A stretch of 64,000 nt of DNA from Sporanaerobacter acetigenes DSM 13106 (lineage in GTDB: Bacteria; Bacillota; Clostridia; Tissierellales; Sporanaerobacteraceae), in NCBI RefSeq assembly GCF_900130025.1, contig NZ_FQXR01000013.1:1-64000 (forward strand), read 5' to 3'. Shown piece after piece: positions 8,409-17,686 of the stretch. Numbering within the stretch: the stretch's first letter is position 1; each line of letters opens with the position of its first letter. The notes under the pieces were generated by a model that searched no databases, was not told the origin of the DNA, and saw only the letters and a list, made by a program, of their open reading frames with translations. The translations under genes and the position numbers were made by a program.

Positions 8409-10634
8409 TTATTTAAGAAATTTTTCAAATTCTTCTGATGAGACAGGCTTGCTATAATAATATCCTTGGACCTTGTCACAATTGTTTTCCTTTAAAAACT
8501 GTATATGTTCTTCTGTTTCTGCTCCTTCAGCTGTAACCTCTAAATTTAACTCATGAGCTAAATGTATTATAGCTTTCACTATTGACATATTTTTAGTATT
8601 AGTGTTTACATCCATGATAAAAGTTCTATCAATTTTCAATTCATCAACACTCATCTCTTTTAAATAGCTAAAACTTGAATAACCCGTACCAAAATCATCT
8701 ATCGATATATATACACCTAAACTTTTCAATTTTTTAAGAACTTCAATAGTGTATTTTATATCAATCATTGCTATACTTTCTGTAATCTCAAGTTCTAAAT
8801 ATTGAGATTCAATCCCCGTATCTTCCAGTACATTTTTTACAATATCAACAAAATCTTTCTGTTGAAATTGCATACCAGAAATATTAACTGAAACCCTTAT
8901 AGGTTGATACCCTTTATCCAGCCATTCCTTATTTTGTCTACATGCTTCTCTCAATACCCATTCACCTATAGGTAGTATAAGTCCCATTTCTTCTGCTATA
9001 GGTATGAACTTATTTGGCCCTATAAGTCCTTCATCAGGATTATTCCATCTAATTAAGGCTTCCATACCATGAACTTTTCCTAAATTCATATCAATTTTTG
9101 GTTGATAATACAATTCAAATTCATTTCTTTCTACTGCTCTTCTTAACTGACTTATAGTTTTTACTTTGTTTATCTCAATATCACTCAATTCTTTGTTGTA
9201 AACATAAAAATTATTTCCTCCACCTTTTTTAGCCCTATACATAGCCATATCTGCATTTTTAACTAATGTTGTAAGATCTTTTCCCCCTTCTGGATAAATA
9301 CTGACCCCTACACTAGCCGTTAAGAAATGTTTATATCTGTTCATTAAAAAAGGTTGACTCATTTTATCTAAAACTTGTTTGGCAAATTCTACTACTTCGT
9401 TCTCATCTTCTATATCTTTCATGAGTATGAGAAATTCATCCCCTCCAAATCTAGCTAATATATCTCCATCTTTAATTATATTTTCTATCCTTTTACCTAC
9501 TAAATTTAATATATGGTCTCCAGTATCATGACCTAATGTATCATTTATATCTTTAAATCTATCAATATCAAAATAAAGCACTGCTAATTTATTTCCCTTT
9601 TTTTTAGTTTCCTCTAAAGTATCTGTAAAAATTTTTGCCAAATATAATCTATTTGGTAAATCAGTTATTGCATCATAATAGGCCAATTTATATATTTGTT
9701 CTTGATGAGAAATAAGATTTTTATTCGCCTCTTCTAACTCACTAGTTCTCTTTTCAACTTCCGTTGCTAGTTGTTTGTTCCACCCCGACAATATAAAAAA
9801 CACCAGCAATATAACAAAAACTATAACCACTATTTGTTTTTTATACACTTTAAATAGATCTTTCTTTCCATAGTATTCTTCCCCAAACCATTTTTGATAT
9901 ATTTTATCATAGGTTCCATTCCTTTTTATTTCTTTTATACCTCTATTCAATATATCTGCAACCTCTTGCTTGTCTTTAGTAGTCACAGGTCCATATTCTA
10001 CTTCTCCCATTGGTTCTCCAACTATTTTGACCATATCAGCCTTTTTCATTTTCTGTAAATAATACAGTCCCGTCTGTCTATTTCCTAGAAAAGCTTCTAC
10101 TTCCCCATTTAACAAGGCTTCCATCCCATCTTTTTGATTGTCTTTAGGCCTTAAAATAACTTCAGAAATCTCATTTAATAATTCTTCATTTATGTCACTT
10201 TTTTGAAAAGCTACCTTGATTCCGTTTAAATCCTCTATCCCTGAAATATAATTTGTATTTTTAAGCACAAATATAGCTTGTGAATTTTTGACTACAGGAA
10301 CTGTAAATAAAAATTTGCTCTCCCTTGTTGGTGTTTTAGACATGCCTTGGATAGCATCTACTTTTTCAGCTCCAAGCGAATACATTGCTTGATTCCAAGG
10401 CATGGGAATTATTTCTATTTCTATTCCCTCTTCAATAGCTATAGCTCTCATGATATCTATATTGAAACCTTTATAATTTCCTTTTTCATCTACAAATTCA
10501 TAAGGAGGGTGATTGTTGTCTCCTGCTACTCGAAGAACCTTTATTTCTTCTGCAAAAACAGGTTTACAAGTCATTATAAATATAATTGAAATGAATAAAA
10601 CTGAAACTATAGACCTGCTCCTTTTACATTTCAT
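8409..10634 (-). CDS. Periplasmic amino-acid-binding sensor with GGDEF and EAL domains
   Basis: This 741-residue protein has a signal peptide, an extracellular SBP_bac_3 domain (about 30-260), one membrane helix (IVVIVFVILLVFFILSGW, near 275), a short coiled coil, a GGDEF domain (YFDIDRFKDIND, then RFGGDEF) and an EAL domain. The EAL catalytic residues are all present: EALIRW, VNIS, ELEITES, DDFGTGYSS, LKID and TAEGAE. Synthesis and breakdown of cyclic di-GMP are therefore both possible, switched by an amino acid or similar ligand. The inhibitory RxxD site before GGDEF reads KDGD, so feedback inhibition may be lost. I chose the ATG at 10634, which follows AAAGGAAGG. Confidence 0.92.
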   Translation of the reverse strand: MKCKRSRSIVSVLFISIIFIMTCKPVFAEEIKVLRVAGDNNHPPYEFVDEKGNYKGFNIDIMRAIAIEEGIEIEIIPMPWNQAMYSLGAEKVDAIQGMSKTPTRESKFLFTVPVVKNSQAIFVLKNTNYISGIEDLNGIKVAFQKSDINEELLNEISEVILRPKDNQKDGMEALLNGEVEAFLGNRQTGLYYLQKMKKADMVKIVGEPMGEVEYGPVTTKDKQEVADILNRGIKEIKRNGTYDKIYQKWFGEEYYGKKDLFKVYKKQIVVIVFVILLVFFILSGWNKQLATEVEKRTSELEEANKNLISHQEQIYKLAYYDAITDLPNRLYLAKIFTDTLEETKKKGNKLAVLYFDIDRFKDINDTLGHDTGDHILNLVGKRIENIIKDGDILARFGGDEFLILMKDIEDENEVVEFAKQVLDKMSQPFLMNRYKHFLTASVGVSIYPEGGKDLTTLVKNADMAMYRAKKGGGNNFYVYNKELSDIEINKVKTISQLRRAVERNEFELYYQPKIDMNLGKVHGMEALIRWNNPDEGLIGPNKFIPIAEEMGLILPIGEWVLREACRQNKEWLDKGYQPIRVSVNISGMQFQQKDFVDIVKNVLEDTGIESQYLELEITESIAMIDIKYTIEVLKKLKSLGVYISIDDFGTGYSSFSYLKEMSVDELKIDRTFIMDVNTNTKNMSIVKAIIHLAHELNLEVTAEGAETEEHIQFLKENNCDKVQGYYYSKPVSSEEFEKFLK

Positions 10635-10744
10635 GACAATCATCCTTCCTTTCAATTTAATACATGTATATATGTTTATTCTACATAAATTGACTATTTC
10701 CTCCTAATAAAGACATTTTAATAAAATATTTGTCTAAAAAATAA

Positions 10745-10774
10745 AACCTTATGAGAATTTCCTCTCATAAGGTT
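10745..10774 (-). terminator. Terminator of the zinc-ribbon gene
   Basis: A 12-bp stem (AACCTTATGAGA with TCTCATAAGGTT) closes on a 6-nt loop, with a T-rich tail in the minus direction. Confidence 0.85.
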
Positions 10775-10786
10775 TATAATCTACAA

Positions 10787-10954
10787 CTATCTTCTAAATC
10801 TTCTATCGTTATTTCTTTCTTTTCTCTTCTTTCTACAATCTGGACATCTTTGAGGTTCATTTTCAAATCCTTTTTCTTTATAAAAAGCTTGTTCACCTTC
10901 AGTAAAAATAAATTCTTTTCCACAATCTTTGCAAACAATAGTCTTATCTGCCAT
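10787..10954 (-). CDS. Small zinc-ribbon protein (zf-trcl-like)
   Basis: This 55-residue protein begins MADKTIVCKDCGKEFIF and ends RKKRKERNNDRRFRR. It has two CxxC pairs, C8/C11 and C37/C40 (RCPDC), which should bind one zinc ion, and a strongly basic C-terminus. The ATG at 10954 has a near-perfect ribosome binding site (AAAGGAGG), and a terminator follows. A longer overlapping frame lacks a ribosome binding site and is not the gene. The family (probable zinc-ribbon domain) is common in Clostridia; nucleic-acid binding is likely but unproven. Confidence 0.85.
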   Translation of the reverse strand: MADKTIVCKDCGKEFIFTEGEQAFYKEKGFENEPQRCPDCRKKRKERNNDRRFRR

Positions 10955-11155
10955 TTCAACATTCCTCCTTTACCTTGATTTTAGATTTAAAACAGATTCA
11001 CATGGGATTCCCAAAAGAGGAATGCTGTTAATCTTTTAAATCTTTAAATTCATAATTAGCATATCATTTTTATAATCAATATGCAATAAAAATTTTAACT
11101 ATATTTACTTATTATTATATTGCTAAAATGAGCAAAATTATACATTGATTTATAC

Positions 11156-11959
11156 TTATTTGAAATATTTTTTTAGTTCTGATAAATATATGAACTCTAT
11201 ACCTCTTTTCTTCATTTCCTTGGATTTTTTATTTATTGCAGCAACAGTTGTTTTCCCTCCTTGCCCTCCTATATGACCTATTCCAATTGAATATCCTCTA
11301 TTAAAGGCTATGTCAGCAAGCTTATCCATTGAACCTTCTATATCTTCAATATTTTTAGAATTATCTAAAAACACATCTCTAGCAAAATATACCACACCTA
11401 AATTCGATGTTATTTCTTCTGCAACAGAATATTCTCCCGTCTTGCTATCTAAAAAAAACAACTCTTTTTCTTTGGCTATTTTTAAAACCTCTGTCACAAT
11501 TCTCTCATCCTTCATGACCTTTGAACCCATATGATTATTTATACCTTTAGCCCATTTCACTTCCTCAAGACCATCTTCAACAATCTCTCTAACTTCTTCA
11601 TTGGATTTATTGCAAGTTATAGGTCGTGGTCCAAGCCAGCTAAGAAGCCCTTTTTCAGGTTCCATAGGTAAATGCAATATGACTTCAAATCCTGCTTCAT
11701 GACTTCTATTTGCATCTTCTTGTGTATACTCCAAAAAAGGCATCACTGCAACAGTTATTGGAATATCCAGTTTCATAAGTTCATCTATCCCATCCCCATG
11801 ATTTCCCAAGTCATCTATTACCAATGCTACATATGCTTTTGGACAAGAACTAGTACAAGTAGTTTTAGGTTTAATAAACAAATTAAATAAGCCCAATCCA
11901 ATAAAAATAAGTATAACAATTAAAATCATCAATGTCTTTTTATTGAAGTGAATATACAT
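11156..11959 (-). CDS. Divergent polysaccharide deacetylase (YibQ-like), membrane-anchored
   Basis: This 267-residue protein has one N-terminal membrane helix (about residues 10-28) followed by a polysaccharide deacetylase-like domain (PF04748). Family features include ALVIDDLGNHG near the start, ITVAVMPF, HLPMEP, INNHMGSK, and GIGHIGG near the C-terminus. The D-D and H residues match the metal-site pattern of the YibQ group, which sits outside the cytoplasm. Its substrate is unknown. It looks monocistronic, with the ATG preceded by AGGAG. Confidence 0.85.
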   Translation of the reverse strand: MYIHFNKKTLMILIVILIFIGLGLFNLFIKPKTTCTSSCPKAYVALVIDDLGNHGDGIDELMKLDIPITVAVMPFLEYTQEDANRSHEAGFEVILHLPMEPEKGLLSWLGPRPITCNKSNEEVREIVEDGLEEVKWAKGINNHMGSKVMKDERIVTEVLKIAKEKELFFLDSKTGEYSVAEEITSNLGVVYFARDVFLDNSKNIEDIEGSMDKLADIAFNRGYSIGIGHIGGQGGKTTVAAINKKSKEMKKRGIEFIYLSELKKYFK

Positions 11960-12110
11960 AAATTACTCCTCCACAATTTTTGCTTTTATATTCTACTTAT
12001 GATTATGAAAATAAAAAGTATATTATTACATTTATATTTGGATAAGATATGATATAAGAACAGCAATTCTATATTTAATTCTATTTAATTTATAAATATA
12101 TATTATAAGC

Positions 12111-12139
12111 AAAAGTGGGAATATTAAATTCCCACTTTT
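12111..12139 (-). terminator. Terminator after the 101-residue unknown gene
   Basis: A 12-bp stem (AAAAGTGGGAAT and its complement) with a 5-nt loop and T run lies just after the gene end on the minus strand. Confidence 0.85.
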
Positions 12140-12146
12140 TCATTAA

Positions 12147-12452
12147 CTATTCATCTAGCATATTATCTCTAAAAAATTTAATCAATCCATATTGTGCAAG
12201 TATGTCCATGAACTGATCATAAGTAGAACCCTCCACGCCTTTAATCATGGAATTGTCTTTATACCTCTGTTCATTTGCTTTTATTTCTTTTCTAAATATT
12301 TCATAGTACTCTTCCTTAGTATTGCAATCTTTTAAAATTTCTACATATCTGTCATAATCCTTTGAAAGCTCCTCCATAAAAAAATTATCCAATTCAGAAT
12401 ATCTACTTACATATTCTTTAAGTACCTCTTCCTTTTTTCTCAATTTTATCAT
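12147..12452 (-). CDS. Small helical protein of unknown function
   Basis: I do not recognise this 101-residue protein. It is strongly charged and predicted mostly helical (MIKLRKKEEVLKEYVSRY, FFMEELSKDYDRYVEIL). It has one cysteine, no signal peptide and no membrane segment. The start has AGAGGGTGAG before ATG, and a clean terminator follows. It stands alone between the deacetylase gene and the MMPL operon. Confidence 0.6.
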   Translation of the reverse strand: MIKLRKKEEVLKEYVSRYSELDNFFMEELSKDYDRYVEILKDCNTKEEYYEIFRKEIKANEQRYKDNSMIKGVEGSTYDQFMDILAQYGLIKFFRDNMLDE

Positions 12453-12552
12453 ATTCTCACCCTCTTCTTATATTGTCAAAATAATAAAATTGTTTATATA
12501 TATATATTACCACATTCTTGGTATAATTGCGAATTTTCTAAAAACTTTTTTT

Positions 12553-12598
12553 AATAAATATTGACATCTCAGCATTAGCTAAGATGTCAATATTTATT
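12553..12598 (-). terminator. Terminator of the MMPL operon
   Basis: A 17-bp stem (with TATTGACATCT in its arms) closes on a 12-nt loop and overlaps the stop codon of the heptad-repeat gene. It marks the end of the TetR-MMPL-heptad operon. The trailing T run is short. Confidence 0.75.
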
Positions 12599-14780
12599 AA
12601 TTTCCCTTTTTAAATAAATTCTTTAGCCAATTAAAGAATCCACCTTCATTTTTCTTGTTGTTGTTTGTCTCTACTTCTACTTCTTCTTTTTCTACTTTTA
12701 ACTCTTCAGTTTTCATAACAAATTTTACGCTTCCATCCATTTCATCAGCTATTCCAGTAAAACTCTTATAATCATTTGATAAATCTAGTATTTTATCTTT
12801 TGTGTCCATTATATCATCTATATTGAAATCACTATCTTGAACTTTATTGCTCATCTCAAGAATTCCTTCTTCATAGAATTTTTTCATTCCTTCATCTAAT
12901 TCTTTTGAGCCATCAGTCAATTTTTGTGAACCTTCTTTCAATGCTCCACCAGCAGTTGAAAGTTGATTGGTCCCATTCGCTAATTCATTTGCCCCTTTAT
13001 TTAAATCATTAGCTCCTACATTTAATTGTCCTAATCCATTTGTCAATTTTCCAGTTCCTTGTACAAGCGTATTAGAGCCTTCACTAAATCCTTTAACTCC
13101 TTCATTAGCTTGTTTTGCACCTTCATTCAATTGGTTAGCTCCAGCCATAAGTCCTTCACTACCAGCTACTAATCTTTTTGATGCATCTTCTAATCCACTA
13201 GTTCCCTTAGCAAGTTCGCCTAATCCATACGCTACTTTCTTTTGTCCTTCATTTACTTTCCCAAGATTTTCACCAAGTTGTGAACTAGCCATCTGTGCTT
13301 GTTTTATTCCTTCTTCTACTTGATTTAATCCAGATATCAATTGATTACTTGACTGTTGCAATCCTTCTAGCGCCATCTTTTGTTTTCCAAATCCCTCAAG
13401 CATTTTAGCTGCTATTCCATCAGCTCCTGGTACTTTTGCAAGTCCATTTGCTGCAGCTTCTAATCCTTCAACACCTTTTAACAACGCATTTACGACTCCT
13501 AATTCTTTTTCTTTGCCTTTCTTTATTTGCTCAATAGCATCTAAACTGTTCTTCAATCCTTCAGTCAACTGTTCTTGCCCATTTTGTATCTTTTCTGTTC
13601 CTTGAACTAACTCATTCATGCCACCGCTCATCATTTGAGTTTTTTCAGGAATTTGGCTCACTCCATTGGCTACCTGTTCAGCACCTTTTGAAAACTCTTG
13701 AGCTTTTGAACTAAATTCCATAGAACCTTGACCTAATCCAGTAAATCCTTGCCCTAATTTGTTTGCACCATCATTTAGTGCCTTAACTCCATTGTTAATT
13801 TCTTTGCTTCCTTCATAAGAAGCATTCACTCCATCCTTTAATTTAGCTGAGCCATCTTTTAATACATTGGCTCCTACATTTACCTTATCCACACCATTTA
13901 CAAATTCATTTATACCATTATTTAATGTAGTTTGACCTTCATATAACTTTCCAGTAGCATCACTTAATTTTTCACTAGCATCCTTTATCTTTTCAATTCC
14001 ATCGATCAATTCATCAAAATCTCCTGCATTTTCAAAATCGTTAACTTCTGGCAATTCAGAAGTTACAGTTAAAATCACTGAACCCATTTCAAATTCTTCC
14101 ACATCTGCTGTAACAACTAAAGTCTCTGGAATATCTATAATATTTGTATCTAAATCTAAACTTTGCTTTAATCCAGGAAGTGCAACATAAGTTACTATTT
14201 GATTGTTGCCATCTGAAACAAGCTTCCCACTATTTATTTTCACATTGCTAAATATATCTATTGGCAAATTCATAACTACAACACTACTAAATGGTGTATA
14301 CACATCTTTTTCTTTTCCACTATCTAATTTAATAATATGACTATCTTTGTTAACTACGGAAACATTTATTTTAACCTTTCCCGATTTTCCCAACATATCT
14401 TTTGGATCCATTCTTTTACCATCTAAATAATATTGAATTCTAAGTTCTACTGGCAATTCTTTATCTGTAATTCCTTGATAAAATATATCCTTTTTATCTG
14501 TATTCCAAGTAATATTGTCTTCTTTTATTTCTGGTACTTCATCACCTTTTACATTTTTTATATCTTTTAATGAAGTCTTATCCTCAATTTTCCCAAGAGA
14601 TGAATCAGAATGTAACCATATACTTGATATTTTTTCAACAGGAGCTCCCTCTGGATCCAAATTCACAAAAACTGTTTCGTCTTTACTTACAACTCCTTCA
14701 GCAAATGCTGCAGTTGACATTACCATCATCAAAACTAACAATAAACTCAATGCTCTCATAAGTTTTCTATTTGTTTTCAT
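12597..14780 (-). CDS. Secreted heptad-repeat protein, partner of an MMPL transporter
   Basis: This 727-residue protein has a signal peptide ending in AAFA, an N-terminal beta-rich region to about 250, and a long stretch (about 265-650) of repeats of the type xxxLxxG (TIGR03057), for example GVKALNDGANKLGQG. The repeats resemble YhgE/Pip-type proteins and should form an extended helical structure outside the membrane. The tail is rich in Glu and Lys and ends NWLKNLFKKGN. Its gene overlaps the MMPL gene by 14 nt, so the products probably act together in export across the envelope. The exported substrate is unknown. Confidence 0.8.
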   Translation of the reverse strand: MKTNRKLMRALSLLLVLMMVMSTAAFAEGVVSKDETVFVNLDPEGAPVEKISSIWLHSDSSLGKIEDKTSLKDIKNVKGDEVPEIKEDNITWNTDKKDIFYQGITDKELPVELRIQYYLDGKRMDPKDMLGKSGKVKINVSVVNKDSHIIKLDSGKEKDVYTPFSSVVVMNLPIDIFSNVKINSGKLVSDGNNQIVTYVALPGLKQSLDLDTNIIDIPETLVVTADVEEFEMGSVILTVTSELPEVNDFENAGDFDELIDGIEKIKDASEKLSDATGKLYEGQTTLNNGINEFVNGVDKVNVGANVLKDGSAKLKDGVNASYEGSKEINNGVKALNDGANKLGQGFTGLGQGSMEFSSKAQEFSKGAEQVANGVSQIPEKTQMMSGGMNELVQGTEKIQNGQEQLTEGLKNSLDAIEQIKKGKEKELGVVNALLKGVEGLEAAANGLAKVPGADGIAAKMLEGFGKQKMALEGLQQSSNQLISGLNQVEEGIKQAQMASSQLGENLGKVNEGQKKVAYGLGELAKGTSGLEDASKRLVAGSEGLMAGANQLNEGAKQANEGVKGFSEGSNTLVQGTGKLTNGLGQLNVGANDLNKGANELANGTNQLSTAGGALKEGSQKLTDGSKELDEGMKKFYEEGILEMSNKVQDSDFNIDDIMDTKDKILDLSNDYKSFTGIADEMDGSVKFVMKTEELKVEKEEVEVETNNNKKNEGGFFNWLKNLFKKGN

Positions 14781-16875
14781 ATATAATCTTTCCTCCCTTT
14801 ATTTTGTCAACAATACTTTTGTTCCAGTTTTTTGAAGTCGCTTTAATAAATCCTTCAAAGGCAAGCAATACTCCTGGTAGTATAAATAGTATAACACCAG
14901 TACTTACTAATGCTCCTCTTGCTATCATGACACTCATAGATTTAATGATTTCTATCTTCGATATAACACCTACTCCAACAGTTGCTGCAAAAAAAGTAAA
15001 TCCACTTGTAACTATTGATTTTGCTGATTCTCTTACAGCTATTTCCATAGCTTCAAATTTGTCATGACCATTTCTTATCTCTTCTCTAAATCTTGTAGTC
15101 AAAAGAATCGCATAGTCAACCGTTGCTCCTAACTGTATAGAACCTATAATTATTGAGGCTATAAAAGGTATTGAATTTCCTGCATAAAATGGTACGCACA
15201 TATTTATAAATATTGCCAATTCAATAACCAATATTAAGAAAATTGGTATTGATATTGATGTAAACACAAACATTACAATAACAAATATAGCTAGAGTAGA
15301 TATTATATTTACTTTTTTAAAATCTGTATCTGTAATCTTTATCAAATCTTTTGTAAGTACTCCTTCTCCAGTCAATATAGCTTTGTCATCATACTTTTTT
15401 ACAATAGCACTTATTGCATCTATTTGAGCATTTTCTTCATCTGTTGCTGCTTTAAAGTTCGAGTTTACAAGTATCAATTTATATCCACTCTGTTGAAATT
15501 TATCCTTTACCTCTTGTGGTATGAAAGTTTCTGGGACACTAGGTCCTACAAATTTTTCATAACTTACAGCTCTTTCTACACCATCGAGTTTCTCAATTTC
15601 ATCTATCATCTGTTTCATTTCAAAATTGGGTACTTCTTCAGAAACTAAAACCATATGAGTAGTTATCATATTGTATTCATTTTTTAACTTTCTAAAAGCA
15701 ATTACTGATTCTATATCATCTGGCAATGATTCGTCTATATTGTAGTAGACTTCATTGTGACTTTGCCCATAAAATGCTGGCAAGAATATAAGTATTGCTA
15801 TAACTATGAAAGCTTTGTAGTGTTTTGTAACCAATTTAGCTAATCCATCAAATTCAGGCAATATTGTCTTGTGACTAAATCTATGAATTAACTTATCAAA
15901 CAACAACATGAAAGCTGGCAATGTAGTTATTACAGAAATAAGCCCTAATAGCACTCCCTTTGCCATTACGATTCCTATATCCTTGCCTATAGTCAATTCC
16001 ATAAAACATATAGCCAAGAAACCTGCAATTGTAGTAAGTGAACTTCCAACAATTGAAGCAGCAGTTTTTTGGATTGCATTTGCCATAGCTTGGTTTTTAT
16101 CATCTAGTTTTTCGCTTTCTTCATCATACCTATGAAGAAGGAATATTGAATAGTCCATTGTAACTCCAAGTTGCAATACTGCAGCTAAGGATTTAGTTAC
16201 ATAGGAAATCTCTCCAAAAAATATATTGGTTCCAAAGTTGTACATTATGGCATAAGCCATACTTAAAAGTATAATAAAAGGAATAAATGTTGATTCAAGA
16301 GTTAAAGCCAACACTACAATTGCAAATATTACAGCCATAAATACATATATTGGAGTTTGTTTATCTGCTATATCTATAGTATCTCTCATCGCTGAAGCTG
16401 TACCGCTTAAAAAACATTGTTTGTTCAACAATTTTCTTATACCCACTACAGCCTCTTGAGTAGTATCTGAAGAAACTTTATCACTAAATTGAATCATCAT
16501 AAGTGTAGAGTTTTCTCTATAAAAAGCATCTTTTAAATCCTTTGGAAGTATCTCTTCAGGTATTCCAGTATCCACAAAATCATCTACCCAAATTACCTTT
16601 TCAACACCCTCTACATTTGTAATCTTTTCTTTTAATTTTGCAACATCTTTAGACTCCATATTTTCTACAATTAAAAAACTAAGACCAGAGTTTTTAAAAT
16701 CATCACTTAATATTCTTTGACCTTTTACTGAATCCAATTTTTCAGGTAAATAAGTCAATATATCATAGTTTATTCTAGTCTTTGCCATCCCATAAAATGA
16801 TGGCAACAACAAGAGTGTGGCCACTATTATCACTAGCACTCTATTCTTTGCTATGAAATAACCAAATTTATTCAT
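14767..16875 (-). CDS. MMPL/RND-type transporter
   Basis: This 702-residue protein has the MMPL layout: an N-terminal membrane helix, an extracytoplasmic domain, five to six helices containing GVTMDYSIFLLHRYDEE, then a second copy with GATVDYAILLTTRFREE. The conserved GxxxDY motifs in helix 4 of each half are the proton-relay positions of RND pumps. Such proteins export lipids or hydrophobic drugs using proton or sodium gradients. It lies 12 nt downstream of the TetR gene and is overlapped by the heptad-repeat gene, so the three form one TetR-controlled operon. Confidence 0.9.
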   Translation of the reverse strand: MNKFGYFIAKNRVLVIIVATLLLLPSFYGMAKTRINYDILTYLPEKLDSVKGQRILSDDFKNSGLSFLIVENMESKDVAKLKEKITNVEGVEKVIWVDDFVDTGIPEEILPKDLKDAFYRENSTLMMIQFSDKVSSDTTQEAVVGIRKLLNKQCFLSGTASAMRDTIDIADKQTPIYVFMAVIFAIVVLALTLESTFIPFIILLSMAYAIMYNFGTNIFFGEISYVTKSLAAVLQLGVTMDYSIFLLHRYDEESEKLDDKNQAMANAIQKTAASIVGSSLTTIAGFLAICFMELTIGKDIGIVMAKGVLLGLISVITTLPAFMLLFDKLIHRFSHKTILPEFDGLAKLVTKHYKAFIVIAILIFLPAFYGQSHNEVYYNIDESLPDDIESVIAFRKLKNEYNMITTHMVLVSEEVPNFEMKQMIDEIEKLDGVERAVSYEKFVGPSVPETFIPQEVKDKFQQSGYKLILVNSNFKAATDEENAQIDAISAIVKKYDDKAILTGEGVLTKDLIKITDTDFKKVNIISTLAIFVIVMFVFTSISIPIFLILVIELAIFINMCVPFYAGNSIPFIASIIIGSIQLGATVDYAILLTTRFREEIRNGHDKFEAMEIAVRESAKSIVTSGFTFFAATVGVGVISKIEIIKSMSVMIARGALVSTGVILFILPGVLLAFEGFIKATSKNWNKSIVDKIKGGKIIYENK

Positions 16876-16886
16876 ATAATCATCTC

Positions 16887-17474
16887 CTATATAATTTTCT
16901 TTATAATTTCAAATAATATTGGTTTCATTTCATCTATATTTGTAGGTTCCCTCAATACTATACAACTATAGCAAACTGACCCAACCAATTCTAAAATAAT
17001 GAATATAATTTTTTCAATATCACCTTCTTTCAAATCATGGTCCTTAAGACCCTCCTCAAACATATAGTAGATCTCATTTATTCCTTTATAGTCCTTATAA
17101 GCCTTTCTAACCACTCCCCAAGAAAGATTTTTATAAATAAGCTTAAGTAGTAGTTTGTTTTCTTTCAAATACTCTATTATGGAATCTATAAAATACAATA
17201 ACTTTTCTTCAAAACTATCGAATTCCTTTATATTGGTATTTTCAATAGCTTCAACAAGTATTTCAGAACTTTTATCTAAAATTATCTTGTCAAGTACGTC
17301 ATATTTGTCTTTGAAGTATAGATAGAAAGTTCCTTTTGCCACTCCTGCTTTTTTAACTATATCGCTAATTGCCGTATTATGTATACCCTGTGTGGTAAAT
17401 AATTCATAAGCAGCAGCATATAGAGAATCTTCCTTTTGCCTTTTATTTATTTCAACCTTTGACATGTGTTTCAT
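16887..17474 (-). CDS. TetR-family repressor of the MMPL operon
   Basis: This 195-residue protein has the TetR helix-turn-helix at about residues 22-55 (TTQGIHNTAISDIVKKAGVA, then KGTFYLYFKDKYDVL). The C-terminal helical domain would bind the inducer, perhaps the hydrophobic compound that the MMPL pump exports. It is the first gene of the operon, and two TGACC-type inverted repeats flank the promoter, so the gene is autoregulated. The start ATG at 17474 is preceded by GGAGGTG. Confidence 0.92.
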   Translation of the reverse strand: MKHMSKVEINKRQKEDSLYAAAYELFTTQGIHNTAISDIVKKAGVAKGTFYLYFKDKYDVLDKIILDKSSEILVEAIENTNIKEFDSFEEKLLYFIDSIIEYLKENKLLLKLIYKNLSWGVVRKAYKDYKGINEIYYMFEEGLKDHDLKEGDIEKIIFIILELVGSVCYSCIVLREPTNIDEMKPILFEIIKKII

Positions 17475-17490
17475 ATTTCACCTCCAAATA

Positions 17491-17503
17491 TGACCATCGG
17501 TCA
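17491..17503 (-). promoter_or_regulatory. TetR operator 1
   Basis: The 13-bp inverted repeat TGACCATCGGTCA lies downstream of the -10 box, where binding would block transcription start. It resembles the second operator 39 bp away. Confidence 0.8.
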
Positions 17504-17514
17504 GTACAAAAGAT

Positions 17515-17543
17515 ATTATACCCTTATAATGACCATTAGTCAA
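17515..17543 (-). promoter_or_regulatory. Sigma-A promoter of the TetR-MMPL operon
   Basis: On the minus strand TTGACT (17538-17543) and TATAAT (17515-17520) are separated by 17 nt. Operator 2 overlaps the -35 box and operator 1 lies just past the start site, so a bound TetR dimer at either site would repress. Confidence 0.85.
17530..17542 (-). promoter_or_regulatory. TetR operator 2
   Basis: The 13-bp inverted repeat TGACCATTAGTCA overlaps the -35 box of the operon promoter. It differs from operator 1 at two positions. Confidence 0.8.
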
Positions 17544-17617
17544 CTTTTTATGAGAATTTTTTTATTATTTTTTTGGCATAGGCCATTGATATAATCTACA
17601 TTGCAAAAATTGTTAAA

Positions 17618-17655
17618 AAAAATTAACGGAATGAAATTTCATTCCGTTAATTTTT
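17618..17655 (-). terminator. Terminator of the reductase/NSS operon
   Basis: This is a perfect 38-bp palindrome with arms of 19 nt (AAAAATTAACGGAATGAAA and complement) and T runs at both ends. It lies 32 nt after the NSS transporter stop. Confidence 0.9.
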
Positions 17656-17686
17656 AAATCTACTTTTATATACAATTTTTTACTTA

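Noticed and set aside
10774-10962. A 62-residue minus-strand frame beginning MLKWQIRLLF
   Set aside because: It has no ribosome binding site or family match; the zinc-ribbon gene in another frame has both.
12967-13323. A plus-strand frame opposite the heptad-repeat gene
   Set aside because: The open frame is a mirror of the xxxLxxG repeats; it has no ribosome binding site and no family features.
12864-14000. Direct repeats suggesting a tandem repeat locus or CRISPR
   Set aside because: The repeats are protein heptads in a coding frame, with no uniform nucleotide repeat or spacers.
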